Assembly (NCBI RefSeq): GCF_030445035.2
Contig: NC_080698.1
Span: 24,273,294-24,337,293 of the forward strand
Direction of reading: 5' to 3'
From: Dasypus novemcinctus
Taxonomy: Eukaryota > Chordata > Mammalia > Cingulata > Dasypodidae
DNA length: 64,000 nucleotides
A model generated the notes under the pieces. The model was not told the origin of the DNA. It made no database searches and saw only the letters and a list, made by a program, of their open reading frames with translations. Position 1 is the stretch's first letter; each line of letters starts with the position of its first letter. Of the stretch, positions 25,263 through 36,842 are shown in pieces. A program made the position numbers and the translations under genes.

Positions 25263-25717
25263 TGTGATGGTTTGGAACTGCATGTACCATACATCATATT
25301 CTTAAAGTTACTCCTTTCCTGTGAGTATAAACCCATTGTAAGTAGGACTTTTAGATAAAGTTACTTCAGTTAAGGCATGGCCCAGGGTGGGTCTTAATCC
25401 TCTTACTATGGTCCTTTATAAGAGAATGAAATTTCCCTCAAAGTGAACAAAAAGCCAGGGAAGCAAGAAGCTAAAAGCAACAAAACCTGGGAAAGAAGGT
25501 TGAAACCTGCAGAAGCCATCATATGCCTTGCCATGTGACAGAGGAATCCAGGATTGCCAACAGCCAGTCTTCAGGAAGAAACCATCATCTGATGATGCCT
25601 TGATTTGGACATTTTTCTCAAACTCAAAACTGTAAGCTTATAAGTTAATAAATTCCCAACAATAAAACCACCCCATGTTATCATATCTGTTTTGAGCCAC
25701 TTGGCAAACTAAAACAC
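25263..25717 (+). mobile_element. MaLR-like solo LTR
   Basis: It starts TGTGATGGTTTGGAACTGCA. MaLR-type blocks follow: CCCATTGTAAGTAGGACTTT, CAGTTAAGGCATGGCCCA, GGGTGGGTCTTAATCCTCTT, a TATA-like CCTTTATAAG, GATGCCTTGATTTGGACATT, polyadenylation signal AATAAA and a terminus near GGCAAACTAAAACACC. No internal sequence is present, so it is a solitary LTR. Confidence 0.85.
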
Positions 25718-27286
25718 CAAGCAAGGGGTTTTCTTCTATACACCATGATCAAGTAGGATTTATCACAGGAATGCATGGGTGGCTCAACATAAGAAAATCA
25801 ATTAATGTAATACAACACAGTATAAAATTGAAAGAAAAAAAAACCATGATAATCTCAGTGGACACAAAAAAATGCATTTGACAAAATCCAATGACCTTTT
25901 TTAAAAAAAAAAAGCAACACAAAAAATATTTCTTGATGACATCATCTAAGAATATAAGTTGGAGCAGAAAACTTGGAATAGAAGGGATCATCCTCAACAT
26001 GATAAAGACATATCTGAACAACCCACAGCTTAACATTATACTCAAGGGTGAAAGACTGAAAGTTCACCCTCCAAGATCAAGAACAAGACAGGATGTCCAC
26101 TATCACCACATTCAACATTTTCCTGGAAATGCTAGCCAGAGCAGTTAGGACAGGGAAAGAAATAGTAGGCATTCAAATTGGAAAGGAAGAAGTAAAACTA
26201 TCCCTATTCACAGACGACATGATAATACATAGAAAATCCAGGAGAATCTGTAAGAAAGCAATTAATTAGAGCTCATAAATGAACTCAGCAAACTGGTGGG
26301 GTCTAAGATCAGTACACAAAGTTTTTGTGTACTATTAAGGGATAATCAGAAAAGGAAATCAAGACAACAATTCCATTTCCAAAAGTAACTAAAAGAATAA
26401 AATATCTAAGAATAAATTCAGCCAAAAATGTAAAGGACTTGTATGCAGAAAACTAAAATCATTACCAAAAGAAATTTAAAAAGACCTAAATGATCAGAAA
26501 GATATTCTGTGCTCATGGATTGGAGGAATTAATATTGTTAAGATGTGGCAATACTACTCAAACAGATTTAAAGATTTAATGCAATTCCAATCAAAATTCC
26601 AACCATCTTCTTCGCAGAAATGGAAAAGCTAATCATCAATTTCATATGGAAGGGCCAGGGACACTGAATAGCCACACACGTCTTAGAAAAAAAGACCAAA
26701 ATTGAAGGACTCACATTTTCTGATTTCAAAATTTATTACAAAGCTACAACAATCAAAACAGTGTGGTACTGGAACAAAGACATATATATATACTGATGGA
26801 ATAGAGTTGAATGCACAGAAATAAACCCACATATTTATGGTCAGTTGATTTGGCACCAGGTCCACTCAATAGACTGTTCTCTTCAACTAAAAGTGCTGAG
26901 AAATCTGGATATACACATGAAAGAGAATATAAGTTCATCCTTACCTCATATCAATACAAAAATTAGCACAAAATAGACTAATGGCCTAATTATAAGCTAA
27001 AACTATAATATTTTTTGAAGAAAGTTTTGAGAAATGTCTTTAGGACCTTGTATTAGGCAATGGATTTTTAGACATTACACCAAAAGCATGACAAACAAAA
27101 GAAAAAATAGAGTAATTGGATTTCTAAAAAAATCAAGACTAGTGTGCATCAAAGAACAGCTCTCAGAAAATGAAAGACAATCAGCAGAATAGAAGAAAAT
27201 ATTTGGAACTCATATATCTGATAAGGATTTAATATCCAGAATGTATATAGAACATCTGCAATTCAATACAAAAAGATAAACAATCC

Positions 27287-27480
27287 AGTTGGTTGAGCAT
27301 CTGCTTCCCATGTACGAGGTCCAGGGTTCAATCCCTAGTACCTCCTGAAAACAAAAACAAACAAGCAATTTAAAAGCCAACTCTTATTGGGGAGTGGATG
27401 TAGCTCAGTGGTTGAGTGTCTGCCTCACATGTACAAGGTCCTGGGTTCAATCCCTTATCCCCCTTCCGCCCTCCCCCCCA
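27287..27480 (+). mobile_element. Two short tRNA-derived SINE units inside L1
   Basis: Unit 1 reads GTTGGTTGAGCATCTGCTTC ... GGTTCAATCCC ... TACCTCCTGAAAACAAAAAC. Unit 2, from about 27,390, reads GGGGAGTGGATGTAGCTCAG ... GGTTCAATCCC and ends in a C-rich tail. Both keep A- and B-box pol III promoter elements. The short L1 stretch CAATTTAAAAG between them shows that they are probably separate insertions into adjacent sites, not one dimer. Confidence 0.85.
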
Positions 27481-28091
27481 CCCAGAAGGTCAAAGGCCTT
27501 GAATAGGCATTTCTCCAAAGATATACAAATGGCCCGTAAGCACATGAAAAAATGCTCAATATCGTTAGCCATTATGGAAATGCAAATCAAAACCACAATG
27601 AGATTCACACCACTAGAGTGGCTATTATTAAAAAAAACAACAAATGTTGGAAAGGATGTGAAGATACAGGAACCTTAATGCATTGTTGGTGGGCATGTAA
27701 AATGGCATGGTCATTGTGGAAAACAGTTTGACAGTTCCTCAAAGAGATAAACATACAATTACTATATGACCCAGCAATCCTAAAAAATTTGAAGCAGGGA
27801 TTTGGACAAATATATGTATACTAATGTTTACAGCAGCATTATTCAGATAACCAAATGCTGGAAGCAATCCAAATGTTCATCAGCAGATAAATGGATAAAT
27901 GAAATGTAGTACATACAACGTAATATTATCTAGTCCTTAAAAGGAATGTTCTGATACATGCCACTACATGGATGAAACTTGAAGATAGCATGGTGAGTGA
28001 AATAAATCAGATAGAAATGGACAGCTCTTATATGGTTCCACTTACATGAAAAAGCTAGAATATGCATTCATAGAAGCAGAAAGTACATGTT

Positions 28092-28111
28092 AGAGCGGGG
28101 GGGGGGGGGCG
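28092..28111. repeat. Poly-G run
   Basis: A run of about 13 G residues (GCGGGGGGGGGGGGGCGG) lies within the L1 3' UTR. Confidence 0.95.
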
Positions 28112-28261
28112 GAAGTGAATGCAGAATGGGTGCAGGTTTCTGTATGGGTTGATGGGGAGGCTCTGGTAATAGATGACGGTGAGGGTAACACAGTGTTGTG
28201 TATGTGATTAATCCCACTAAATTGTGTGGTTGAGTGGGAAAGTTCATGTTGGATGTTTGTT

Positions 28262-28358
28262 TCCACAATGAGAGGGAGAGAGGAGAAAGGAGAGAGGGGA
28301 GTGGGGAGAAGGGAGAAGGGAGAGGGGAGAGGGGAGAGGGGAGAGGGGAGAGAGAGAC
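28262..28358. repeat. GA-rich homopurine tract
   Basis: A nearly pure purine tract is built from GGGAGA/GGGAGAA units (for example GGAGAGGGGAGAGGGGAGAG), about 90 bp long, inside L1 3' UTR sequence. Confidence 0.95.
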
Positions 28359-28420
28359 TGACTAGAAGGAGAATAACAACTAACTGCATGTAATACATGA
28401 TCCTGAATTGGATCCAATAT

Positions 28421-28824
28421 ATTTTTTTGAAGATTTATTTTTTATTTCTTTTCCTTCCCTCCCCCATTGTCTGCTCTCTGCGTCCATTTACTGTGTGTTC
28501 TTCTGTGTCCATTTGCATTCTTTTCAGTGGCACTGGGAATCTGTCTCTTTTTGTTCATCATCTTGCTGCGTCAGCTGTGTGTACAGCACCACTCCTGGGT
28601 AGGCTGCACTTTTTTCAAATGGGGCAGCTCTCCTTGTGGGGCACAATCCTTGCACATGGGGCTCTCCTACACAGGGGACACCCCTGCGTGGCACGGCACT
28701 CCTTGCATGCATCAGCACTGCACATGGGCCTGCTCACCACACAGGTCAGGAGGCCCTGGATTTGAACGCTGGACCTCCTATATGGTAGGCGGATGCTCTA
28801 TCAGTTGAGCCAAATCTGCTCGCC
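28421..28824 (-). mobile_element. DAS-type SINE, antisense, in L1 3' UTR
   Basis: On the minus strand it has a tRNA-like head (A box in CAGATTTGGCTCAACTGATA, B box in GTTCAAATCC at about 28,760) and the full armadillo SINE body. It ends in a T-rich (A-rich on minus) tail at 28,421. A perfect 12-bp duplication TGGATCCAATAT flanks it (28,409-28,420 and 28,825-28,836). The open frames of up to 122 codons in it are chance frames of the SINE. Confidence 0.95.
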
Positions 28825-28836
28825 TGGATCCAATAT

Positions 28837-29335
28837 TGAAGGAGAAAATGCTCAAAAGGAAAGAATTGGGACATATGAAAAATTGGAATATAGATTATAA
28901 GTTTTATTATCAATGTTAAATTTCTTGAACCTGTTGACTGTACTTAAGAGGATTATATAGGTGAATATCCTCATTCTTAGGAAAGGTACATGGAAGCATT
29001 CAAGCAGCATGAGCATGATGTATACCATCAACTCTCAAATGGTTTGAAGATAGACAAACTGATAGACAGCCTTGATAGACAGACAGATATGGCAAAAGTG
29101 GCAAAATGTTAAAAGTTAGTAGATGGTAGAGTGGGTGTAGCTCAGTGGTTGAGTGCATGCTTCACACATACGAGGTCCCAGGTTCAATCCCCAGAACCTC
29201 CTAAAAAAAAAAGTTGGTGGATCTGGATATCTGGGTGGGGACCATGTTGGAGTTCTCTGTATGGGTTTTACATCATCTTTGCAACAATTTTGTAAATTTG
29301 AAATTGTTTCAAAATAAAAATTGCATTTTAAAAAA
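28837..29335 (+). mobile_element. L1M 3' UTR (continuation) with short SINE
   Basis: This is the remainder of the L1 3' UTR, with ATCAATGTTAAATTTCTTGA, ACTCTCAAATGGTTTGAAGA and the terminus TTTGAAATTGTTTCAAAATA followed by A-rich sequence. A short tRNA-like SINE interrupts it at about 29,133-29,205. Confidence 0.8.
29133..29205 (+). mobile_element. Short tRNA-like SINE
   Basis: GTGGGTGTAGCTCAGTGGTT (A box) and GGTTCAATCCCC (B box) are followed by AGAACCTCCTAAAAAAAAAA. Imperfect flanking repeats AGTTAGTAGAT and AGTTGGTGGAT (29,115-29,125 and 29,210-29,220) may be its target duplication. Confidence 0.85.
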
Positions 29336-31264
29336 ATTGATTTACAAAGCTATAGAGTATACTGAGCTCATTAAAAACCCATAGATATGAAAATGGAGCT
29401 CAAAATGTGCCCCCCCCCCCCACCATTGGAAAAAGTGAGCTGATGTCGAGCTCCATTCTGGGAAATGTGCTGGGCTTAGCTAGTGGTGGACAAGACAAAG
29501 GGGAGCTGGAAACTTTGGGTAACCTGCTCTCTCAGAGTTTGCTGTGAAGAACGATTCATGAGTTTTCCCCATGGACCACCTGTGGGCCACAGGTAAAGGA
29601 GCTGTGAAAGGGCCCTCTTTGTTCCCACTGTGTCTATAGGACCTCAACAGAAGGGAGCTGAGAGAACTGCCGGATTCCTAAGCAGCTGTAAAAGGAGGCA
29701 GTGGCCAGCTGAAGCAGAGGCACATTTACTGAGGTAAAGGAGATGCAGGTGAGTGTTTTCCAACAGTGGGAGTTGGGAAAGTCTTTCTGAAGAAGAAAAT
29801 TCTTCCAGACACGAAGAGAATGAAACCAGTTTTTAACAGGATTGGTCAAGTAAGGGCTTCCCTTGCTCCAATGCTTCTTCTTTCCTCTCAGAAAGCTGCT
29901 AGCAAGGGGGAAAGGAGGCACATGGAAAGAAAAGAAGCAAACCACACCACCCTCTGCCATGCATAGGCTTTCTGGCTGGGGAATGAGATATTTCACTTTT
30001 AATCACTTTCACAATTTTGATTATTAGGAGGGACTAGGAATTATAAATATCCAATTTGAAATTGTATTTAAAAACTTAAATGACCTTAGAAATTTTTATT
30101 AAAGGAATTGATCCAAAAAGTCATATCTGAGGTTTCTTTCAGGGGCCTGGGAGAGATTTCCCCACTGAAAAAATTTTCAAGAAGACCACAGGAAACCAAG
30201 CCTACCTAAAGAAAAAAATAGCAATTTATTTCCATCAATTCACTAATTTCAGCAAAAATACTCTGAAATCCGAGTAATAATTTCAGAGATGGCTTCACAA
30301 ATTCAGATTTCCCATCACTTGGAGAGTCCTCATTTCAGAATATGGAATAATTGCTTTTCATATAAACAAGCAAATAAAATGAGAACACAATTTAAAACAT
30401 GATTCTACCTGCCAAGGCCCTTATGAGGGGGGAAATCCCTCCAGGACAGCCTTTATTAAAGAAGAAGGTGCAAGCCAAGGCTAGCATGTGATCAGACAGG
30501 TAAAGAAGGGCCCTGGGTGCTACTGAGGAAATGGCCATTTCATATTGTGGATCGATGATCAAACCAATCAGTCCATTCCTGAAATGTAGAGTGTGTTTGA
30601 TTGTGATATTGTGTAACAGTATTCATGAAAGAGATGGAATATTTCAAAAATTTAGAGAACGTAATCTCACACCCATTTTAGCATGGAAGAGTTGAATGGA
30701 ATTGTTTTAGTACTCAAAATGAATGTCCCAAATGTACTATTTTTGAAAATTTCTTCACTATGTCGATTTCTGTCAATTCCTACATAATTTCACTTGTATG
30801 AAATATTTGTGGGAAGTCTTTTGTATAGCTTTTATAATAATACTAAGAATAATAAACAACCAAGCCATTTGTATATTTAAGTATTCCAAATACATATATT
30901 TCCCAAATTATAATTTCCTAATAATGTAAGGATATGCTTTGCTTTGGGATTAGAAAATTTAAATGCTGGATTTTTCTTATAACAGCTTACCATGGAAAAA
31001 TGGGGTTGAGGGTTCAAGTAGAAACTAAAATGCACATGATTGCTTTAAGGAGACCCATCTTAAACACTTTCTTTTCTGGATGCTATTTTTCACGACCAAT
31101 AATCATTTCTAAGATATAAAAGATCTTAAAATATGTTTCTTAGTGGAAGCAATGCCAGATAAGCCTTCTGTCAGGCTGTTCTTGACCAAAACTATCTATC
31201 GACTGCCCTGTACAGAATTGATATTCCAAACATCGCATCCCATCTCATCCCACTCAAACCCAAT
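29336..31264. other. Unassigned, mostly unique sequence
   Basis: No gene or repeat was recognised except a poly-C run at about 29,410-29,422. Short open frames (for example 29,634-29,996 on minus) show no domain. Confidence 0.4.
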
Positions 31265-31600
31265 CTGTTCCATTGTACATCCATTGGCCACCTAGTAGGT
31301 GCCAAACACTGAATTTAGCATGGAACAGGCTACAAATATGAGTAATCTAGTTTTCTACATTCAGGGGATCATTTATTCATCCCAAATAAATGCTGTGTGC
31401 TTATTATTGCCAAGTCTTTTATGGGGGTTGAAGATGCAGTTACCAAAAAGGCAGCTCAAGTTCTTTTCATGTGGAGCTTGTGCAGTAAGTGGGAAGATAA
31501 ATATTGAAAAAGTAATGTTAAGCACAGTTGTTATGTAGAAGTACAGGGTGCTATGGAAATATATGACAGGGTCACCTAACTTAGTCTGGAACATTAGATA
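31265..31600 (-). mobile_element. L2-like 3' ends, antisense
   Basis: Two overlapping L2-like signatures occur: CATCCATTGGCCACCTAGTAGGTGCCAAACACTG-type sequence near 31,280, and TTTATTCATCCCAAATAAAT with GAAGATGCAGTTACCAAAAA and TCATGTGGAGCTTGTGCAGT near 31,370-31,480. They are diverged. Confidence 0.6.
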
Positions 31601-32459
31601 AGGTTTCTATGGTGAGAAACAAAAACTAAATTAAGATAACTGAAAATTAGAATATAAGTACCAAAAGAGACCTTTTCAAAGTACAAAGGACCAGTTCTGA
31701 TAGCTTATAACCAAATCTAGAAGTTTTCCCAGAGCAGATACCATCTGATTTGGGCAATGTATTAGAGTACAGTCTAACATATTCTTAAAACAAAACCCAA
31801 ACAAACCCCAAAACATGAACAAAGTACTACCTTGTAACAGACCGACTCTCTCATCCTCCAGGCATGACTTTCATCTCTGTCTCCAATGTGGCTGCTCCTG
31901 TTCCTGCCATTATATGTCAATTCCAGCCAGCAGGAAGAAAGGCAAAGGGAGCGCAGTCTCAACCTTTTAAGGGCATAGCACAGAAGACACTTCCCACAGA
32001 TCAGAATCTATTATCGTTACGTGGTGAAACCTAACTGCAATGGAGATTAGACATTGTAGTATTTATCTGAGAAGCTACATGTCTGGATAAAACTCAGGAT
32101 TTTATTATTAAGGAAAGAGAAGAATGAATACAAATAGACTAGTAGCAGTTTCTGTTACAAATATCATTCCTTAAAGAATGTATATACCAAAAAAAGGAAC
32201 TGTCTCCCATGGAGAAACATGACATTGAATATTGGCACTTTCCATTTTTAAAATAACATTTATATTTTCAAACTTTTAAGTTAATTGTGCAATATAGAAA
32301 ACTGAAAAACACAAGAAACAAAGAACATAAAAGACATCCAGAATCACAAGCAGTTTACAGTTTGACATATCTGTCTAGTGTCTCTGTGTGTATACACACA
32401 ACTGAATATACATTTTTGTGTGGTTAAGATCACACAGAGTGTATCATGTTTTTTCACAC
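31601..32459. other. Unassigned sequence
   Basis: No feature was recognised. Short TG/CA-containing patches occur near 32,380-32,400. Confidence 0.4.
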
Positions 32460-33110
32460 ATCATGAACATTTACCAATTCAAAGCCCCAAAGCCATGAGA
32501 GCACTTTTTGCATCCAGAAATTGTTTATGAAATTTGATGAGAATAAAGGTAGCCAAAGGCTATCTATCAAAATGTATTCTTTGACCCAATGAAATAATTC
32601 CACTTCTAGGAAATTACCTACAAAATCTTGCATGAGTGTAGACATATCTATATTTACAAGGATGTTCACTGCGACATGAAAATAGGTACAATCTCAAAGT
32701 ATGACAACACAGGTTTGGTTAAGTATTATGGCCCATCTAAATAATGATGAAATACAGTGCCACAATTGAAAATAACGAGGGAAATTTGCATGTAATGACA
32801 GGGAAAAATGACCATGATATAATGTAAAGTTTTAAAAGCTGGTTGCATAAAAATATGTATAGTATTATCTTATATCTATAAAAATAGCATGCTATTTTGA
32901 ATATATTTGATATATTTGTTTAACGTATATATGTGTGTTTATATGCACCTATGTGTGTGTCTACATATACACACACTTATCTCTACATAGGAAATTGGTT
33001 ACCTCTAGGCAATGGAAGGAGGAGACAGGGAAAAAGGACTTTTACTTTAAACAGTTCAGTATTATTTGAAATTTTATATGTATTATTATAAATATTTAAA
33101 AAAATAAGTA
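32460..33110 (+). mobile_element. Ancient L1M ORF2 end and 3' UTR
   Basis: TTGACCCAATGAAATAATTC and TTCACTGCGACATGAAAATA correspond to the old L1 ORF2 C-terminal region. CACAATTGAAAATAACGAGG and the block GGAAATTGGTTACCTCTAGG to TTTTACTTTAAACAGTTCAG follow the L1M/L1ME 3' UTR. TG- and TA-rich simple sequence is embedded at about 32,920-32,980. Confidence 0.65.
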
Positions 33111-34555
33111 CAGCAGAAAGGATACCATAAAGTGTTAATGTGCTTATATTTTCTCCCCACAAACACAAACACATACACTCACTAAACCAAAAACCATTAC
33201 CTTTTAATCTTTATATGAAGATAAAAAATCATGCAGAAGAAAATCACCTTTTCCTCTTGGTGAATTTATGAGTCAGGCTAAGGAAAAAATTAATCCAATA
33301 TTCATCCTAGATGAAAAATTTCATCAATATGTTCCATTTATACCTTTGAGCATAATGGGTCCCTGGCTAGGGAAATAAGAGAACTAAGTAGTGATTAACA
33401 TTTTATAATCATTTTTCCGTCACCTCATTAGTATGTAATGTTTTATAAAATTAAGGTAAGAAATATTTTAGATGATGATATCTGCTGACCATGCTCTAGG
33501 GAAAGGATTTTTCTTTCTTCCACCCCTCCCTCCTTTACTTCTTTCTCTTTCTCTTTTTTATTTAACTTGTCTCCTATTTCTGGCAAAGAATCTATGTAAT
33601 TGTACCTTTCTTCTGGGTATTATTTGCCAAGCAGGTGTAAGAGTGCAATGCAATATAATTTAGTTAAAACCTAATTTTAGGCATTGGACTTGTGCTATCT
33701 CTATGCGCATGGATCTAGCAGCATCCTCACACAATCATCAAGCTGTGTGCAAGCACTTAGGCAGACAGAGAATATGACAATGGAGTACCAAGGGAGCCAC
33801 TTTTTAGTGTCCTATATTTGAATTAATTTGAGACTTTTTTTTAACTTAAAGATTGTGATTAGGAACTAATAAGTAATAAGTACTTATAATTGGTGAACAC
33901 GATCAGGTTTTTGCTTGACTTCATTCAGAGCAGACGCAAAAGTCATTCTGTCATACTGAAGCCCAAGGTCTAAAGACCATCTGGAGAATTTGATAAAGTG
34001 AAAAGCGTACAGTGAAATTTGAATTACATACTGTCATTAAAGATATGGTAGAGTGCATCTCATTGTTCCCACCTTGATCATCCATAAGTTTTTCATCCAT
34101 AAATATTTCTGCTTTGACACAAGAATAAAATTGTTAGAGATTGTAAATGTTGTCAAGTAAAACTATCTTTAAGAAAATTAAAAAATCACTGCCAAAGCAC
34201 TACTTATAAATATCGGAAAAATAAGGTCTATTACATTTTGTACTGTATTATCTTAGGAAATGTATGTGCATCTGGAAGTCTCCAAAAGGATGTTTTGAAT
34301 GACCCTGAAGTCTCATAATATTCTTTCTAAACTCTCAGGAAAATACTCAAGACAAAGTAGGCAGGGGGACAGGAAGAAGGGAGAAGAAGAATTGAGGGGA
34401 AAAGAAATGAGAATTTTGGAAAGAAGTGGTAAGGGAAATAGAAGGAAATAATTTATTTTAAAATGTGTTTATTTTGAATATAGACTGTGTGATAACCACT
34501 TTGAGTGCTAAGACAGACCATCTCCTTAGTGTTTGTGTAAGTCATAGTTCTTGGC
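33111..34555. other. Unassigned sequence
   Basis: No gene or repeat was recognised. A pyrimidine-rich patch lies at 33,510-33,560 and a purine-rich patch at 34,340-34,450. Confidence 0.4.
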
Positions 34556-34675
34556 CTTTTAGTACATATCTAGAATAGCTTATCTGGTGCCAGATACTCT
34601 TCTGTGTACCTTACTTGTATTAACTCATTTATTCCTCCTTACAAAGTGCTGGGGGTGGTACAGTTAATATCTCCA
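34556..34675 (-). mobile_element. MIR, antisense (left part)
   Basis: CTTACTTGTATTAACTCATT and GTGCTGGGGGTGGTACAGTT align with the complement of MIR. The copy is split by the SINE that follows and continues at 35,101. Confidence 0.8.
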
Positions 34676-35093
34676 GGGAAGCAGACTTGGCCCAGTGGTT
34701 AGGGCGTCCATCTACCACATGGGAGGTCCGTGGTTCAAACCCTGGGCCTCCTTGACCTGTGTGGAGCTGGCCCATGTGCAGTGCTGATGCGCGCAAGGAG
34801 TGCTGTGCCATGCAGGGGTGTCCCCCGTGTAGGGGAGTCCCATGCGCAGGGGGTGCTCCCTGTAGGGAGAGCCGCCCAGCGCGAGAGAAAGTGCAGCCTG
34901 CCCAGGAATGGTGCTGCACACACGGAGAGCTGACGCAACAAGATGACGCAACAAACAGAAACACAGATTCCTGTGCCACTGATGACAACAGAAGCAGACA
35001 AAGAAGAACACACAGCGAACAGACACAGAGAGCAGACAAGGGGGCAGGGGGGGATGGGGAGAGAAATAAACAAATAAATCTTTTTAAAAAAAA
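34676..35093 (+). mobile_element. DAS-type SINE inserted in a MIR
   Basis: A nearly complete SINE with head GGGAAGCAGACTTGGCCCAG, B box GGTTCAAACCC and full body, ending AAATAAATCTTTTTAAAAAA. A short duplication ATCTCCA (34,669-34,675 and 35,094-35,100) flanks it. It is one of the least diverged copies in the window. The open frames of up to 136 codons on both strands are chance frames of the SINE. Confidence 0.93.
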
Positions 35094-35100
35094 ATCTCCA

Positions 35101-35235
35101 TTTCACAGATAAGGAAACTGGGTGACCAGAGTTTAAGTGACTAGCCCAAGGTCACACAACTAGGACGTGACAGAACCAGGACATGAACTCAGGCAATCTG
35201 ATGCCAGCGCTTGAGCCACCACCTAGTCTGCTAGA
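35101..35235 (-). mobile_element. MIR, antisense (right part)
   Basis: TTTCACAGATAAGGAAACTG, GCCCAAGGTCACACAACTAG and GCGCTTGAGCCACCACCTAG are the complement of the MIR core and head. This completes the element interrupted at 34,676. Confidence 0.9.
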
Positions 35236-35722
35236 CCCCTTCCCAGGGAAGACTTTAGGCAAGATATCTCCAATTTTGGGGTCTCATTTATCTCACTCAA
35301 AAATCAGAGTGGGTGGGGTGCTATTAACTCAAAGCTGTTCTGCTCCATGAGTCTATGAAAACATGGGAGTGATCCAAGGAGAACATCAAAAATAATGAGC
35401 ATTTTGGAAAATACAGCTAATAATGAAAGACAAAAGTAATTCAAATGACTGAGCCTTTGGGAAGGGGAGGGCTTCTTCCAATTGCGTTCTAGTATGTTTA
35501 GGAATAATAGCAGCAGCAGTTTTAATAGTGCTAGAAAATGGCACCCATCTTTACTTCATTTCTCTAGTGAAATTTTGTTTATATTTCAGCAGGAAAAATA
35601 TTTTGCCTAAAGCCTGTGACATTTTCAAATTTGCAATTGAAGCTGTGTTATCTTTTCCTTAGAAAGTTATGAGAGTGGGAGGAAAATTTTGACTCTGCTA
35701 TTTACTACCCATAAAACTTTAT

Positions 35723-35946
35723 TTGGAGGAACAGATGTTACTCAAGCGGTTGAGTGCCCGCCTCCCCCATGCGAGGTCCTGGATTCAGTTCCTGGTGCCT
35801 CCTAAAGAAAAAACAAACAGACGAGTAGACAATGAGCAGACAACAAGCAAAGAGATGAGGGAATGGGTGGGGGGGAGGGAAGAGGGGACCGACAGGAGGT
35901 GAGTAGATGGAAAAACGATAATAAAGATTGTTGTCCACTAAAAAAA
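35723..35946 (+). mobile_element. DAS-type SINE, short form
   Basis: The head contains ACTCAAGCGGTTGAGTGCCC and ends GGTGCCTCCTAAAGAAAAAA. A truncated body with AGCAGACAACAAGC and an A-rich tail follow. A perfect 10-bp duplication AAAACTTTAT flanks it (35,713-35,722 and 35,947-35,956). Confidence 0.93.
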
Positions 35947-36324
35947 AAAACTTTATCCATACTAAGGGGGCCATGCTAGGAGGAAGCCAAGCCATGCAGA
36001 GGAGCCCACACATGTAGGCATCCCATCTGCCATCTTGGTCTCTTAGTCACTCCAATCCAGTCACCAGAGTGAAGCTGTCGAGGACCTTCCAGTCACACTC
36101 ATTCACCAGCAGAATACCTCTGAGTGACCTCAGTTCTTACCACAAAGAGCAAAAGAATTCCCCAGCAGAGCCTCAGGATCTGTGGGGATAACAAACGGGT
36201 TGTTTTAAACCCAAAACAAAAGAAAAACCAAATATTACCTTATCCAAGATTTTTTATTTCTTTGAGCCTATGTTCTTTTCCTCTGCACAATGGGATGAAG
36301 CACATACTTAAAAACTTGATGGAG

Positions 36325-36720
36325 GAGGCAGATGTGGCTCAAGTGATAGGGCTTCTGCCTGCCATATGGGAGGACCCAGGTTCGGTCCCTGGGGCCTCCT
36401 GGTGAAAAAGAAGAGAAAGTGTGCACACATGGCAAGCCGGTGCCCACAAGGCGGACCAGTTCCTGTACAAGTGAGTCACACAGCACAATTACGACACATC
36501 AAAAGAGAGAAAAGGGGAAAGTCAAGGTAAAGTGCAGCAGAAACCAGGAGGTGGCGCAAGTGACAGGGAACCTCTCTCACCATCAAAGGTCTCCAGAATC
36601 AAATCCTGGTGAATCCTAGAGGAGAGAAAATGAGAAGAAAAGACAACACAGACAGCAAAAACAGCAGGGTGGGAGAAGGGGAAGGGGGGGGGTGGGCAGT
36701 AAATAAAGAAATCTTAAAAA
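36325..36720 (+). mobile_element. Composite DAS-type SINE with internal second module
   Basis: A normal tRNA-like head (CAGATGTGGCTCAAGTGATA, B-box-like GGTTCGGTCCC) is followed at 36,540-36,615 by a second module, AAACCAGGAGGTGGCGCAAG ... CAGAATCAAATCCTGGTGAA, itself tRNA-like. An A-rich tail ends the element. A perfect 15-bp duplication AAAAACTTGATGGAG flanks the whole unit (36,310-36,324 and 36,721-36,735), so it inserted as one piece. A related internal module is present in the SINE at 62,001. Confidence 0.93.
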
Positions 36721-36809
36721 AAAAACTTGATGGAGAATTAAACAAATCATGCCTACAGAGACACTTAGCATTCTATGCAGCATCTATTTAATACTTAATG
36801 CATTGCAAG

Positions 36810-36842
36810 AGTTATTATTATGATTATTATTATTATTGTTCT
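36810..36842. repeat. (ATT)n-like microsatellite
   Basis: TTATTATTATGATTATTATT followed by more ATT units forms a short trinucleotide run with one interruption. Confidence 0.9.

Larger units (their letters stand above)
25735..28420 (+). mobile_element. L1 ORF2 remnant and 3' UTR (first part)
   Basis: RT sequence is recognisable from TGATCAAGTAGGATTTATCA to the active-site region near 26,200-26,225, where codons read SLFTDDMII (the L1 FADD box here as FTDD). The C-terminal block [20 protein letters not shown] follows at about 27,540. Frameshifts and stops break the frame. Two short SINE units interrupt it at 27,287-27,480. The 3' UTR (from about 28,030) carries a poly-G run and a GA-rich tract. 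It continues at 28,837 after another SINE. Confidence 0.9.

Noticed and set aside
29634..29996. 120-codon minus-strand frame in unassigned sequence
   Set aside because: It has no domain, no homology that I recognise and no splice or promoter context, and its length is within chance expectation for 64 kb.
34629..35112. Frames of 104-136 codons on both strands
   Set aside because: They fall inside a DAS-type SINE. Near-identical frames recur in the SINEs at 28,421 and 53,251, so they are repeat-derived.
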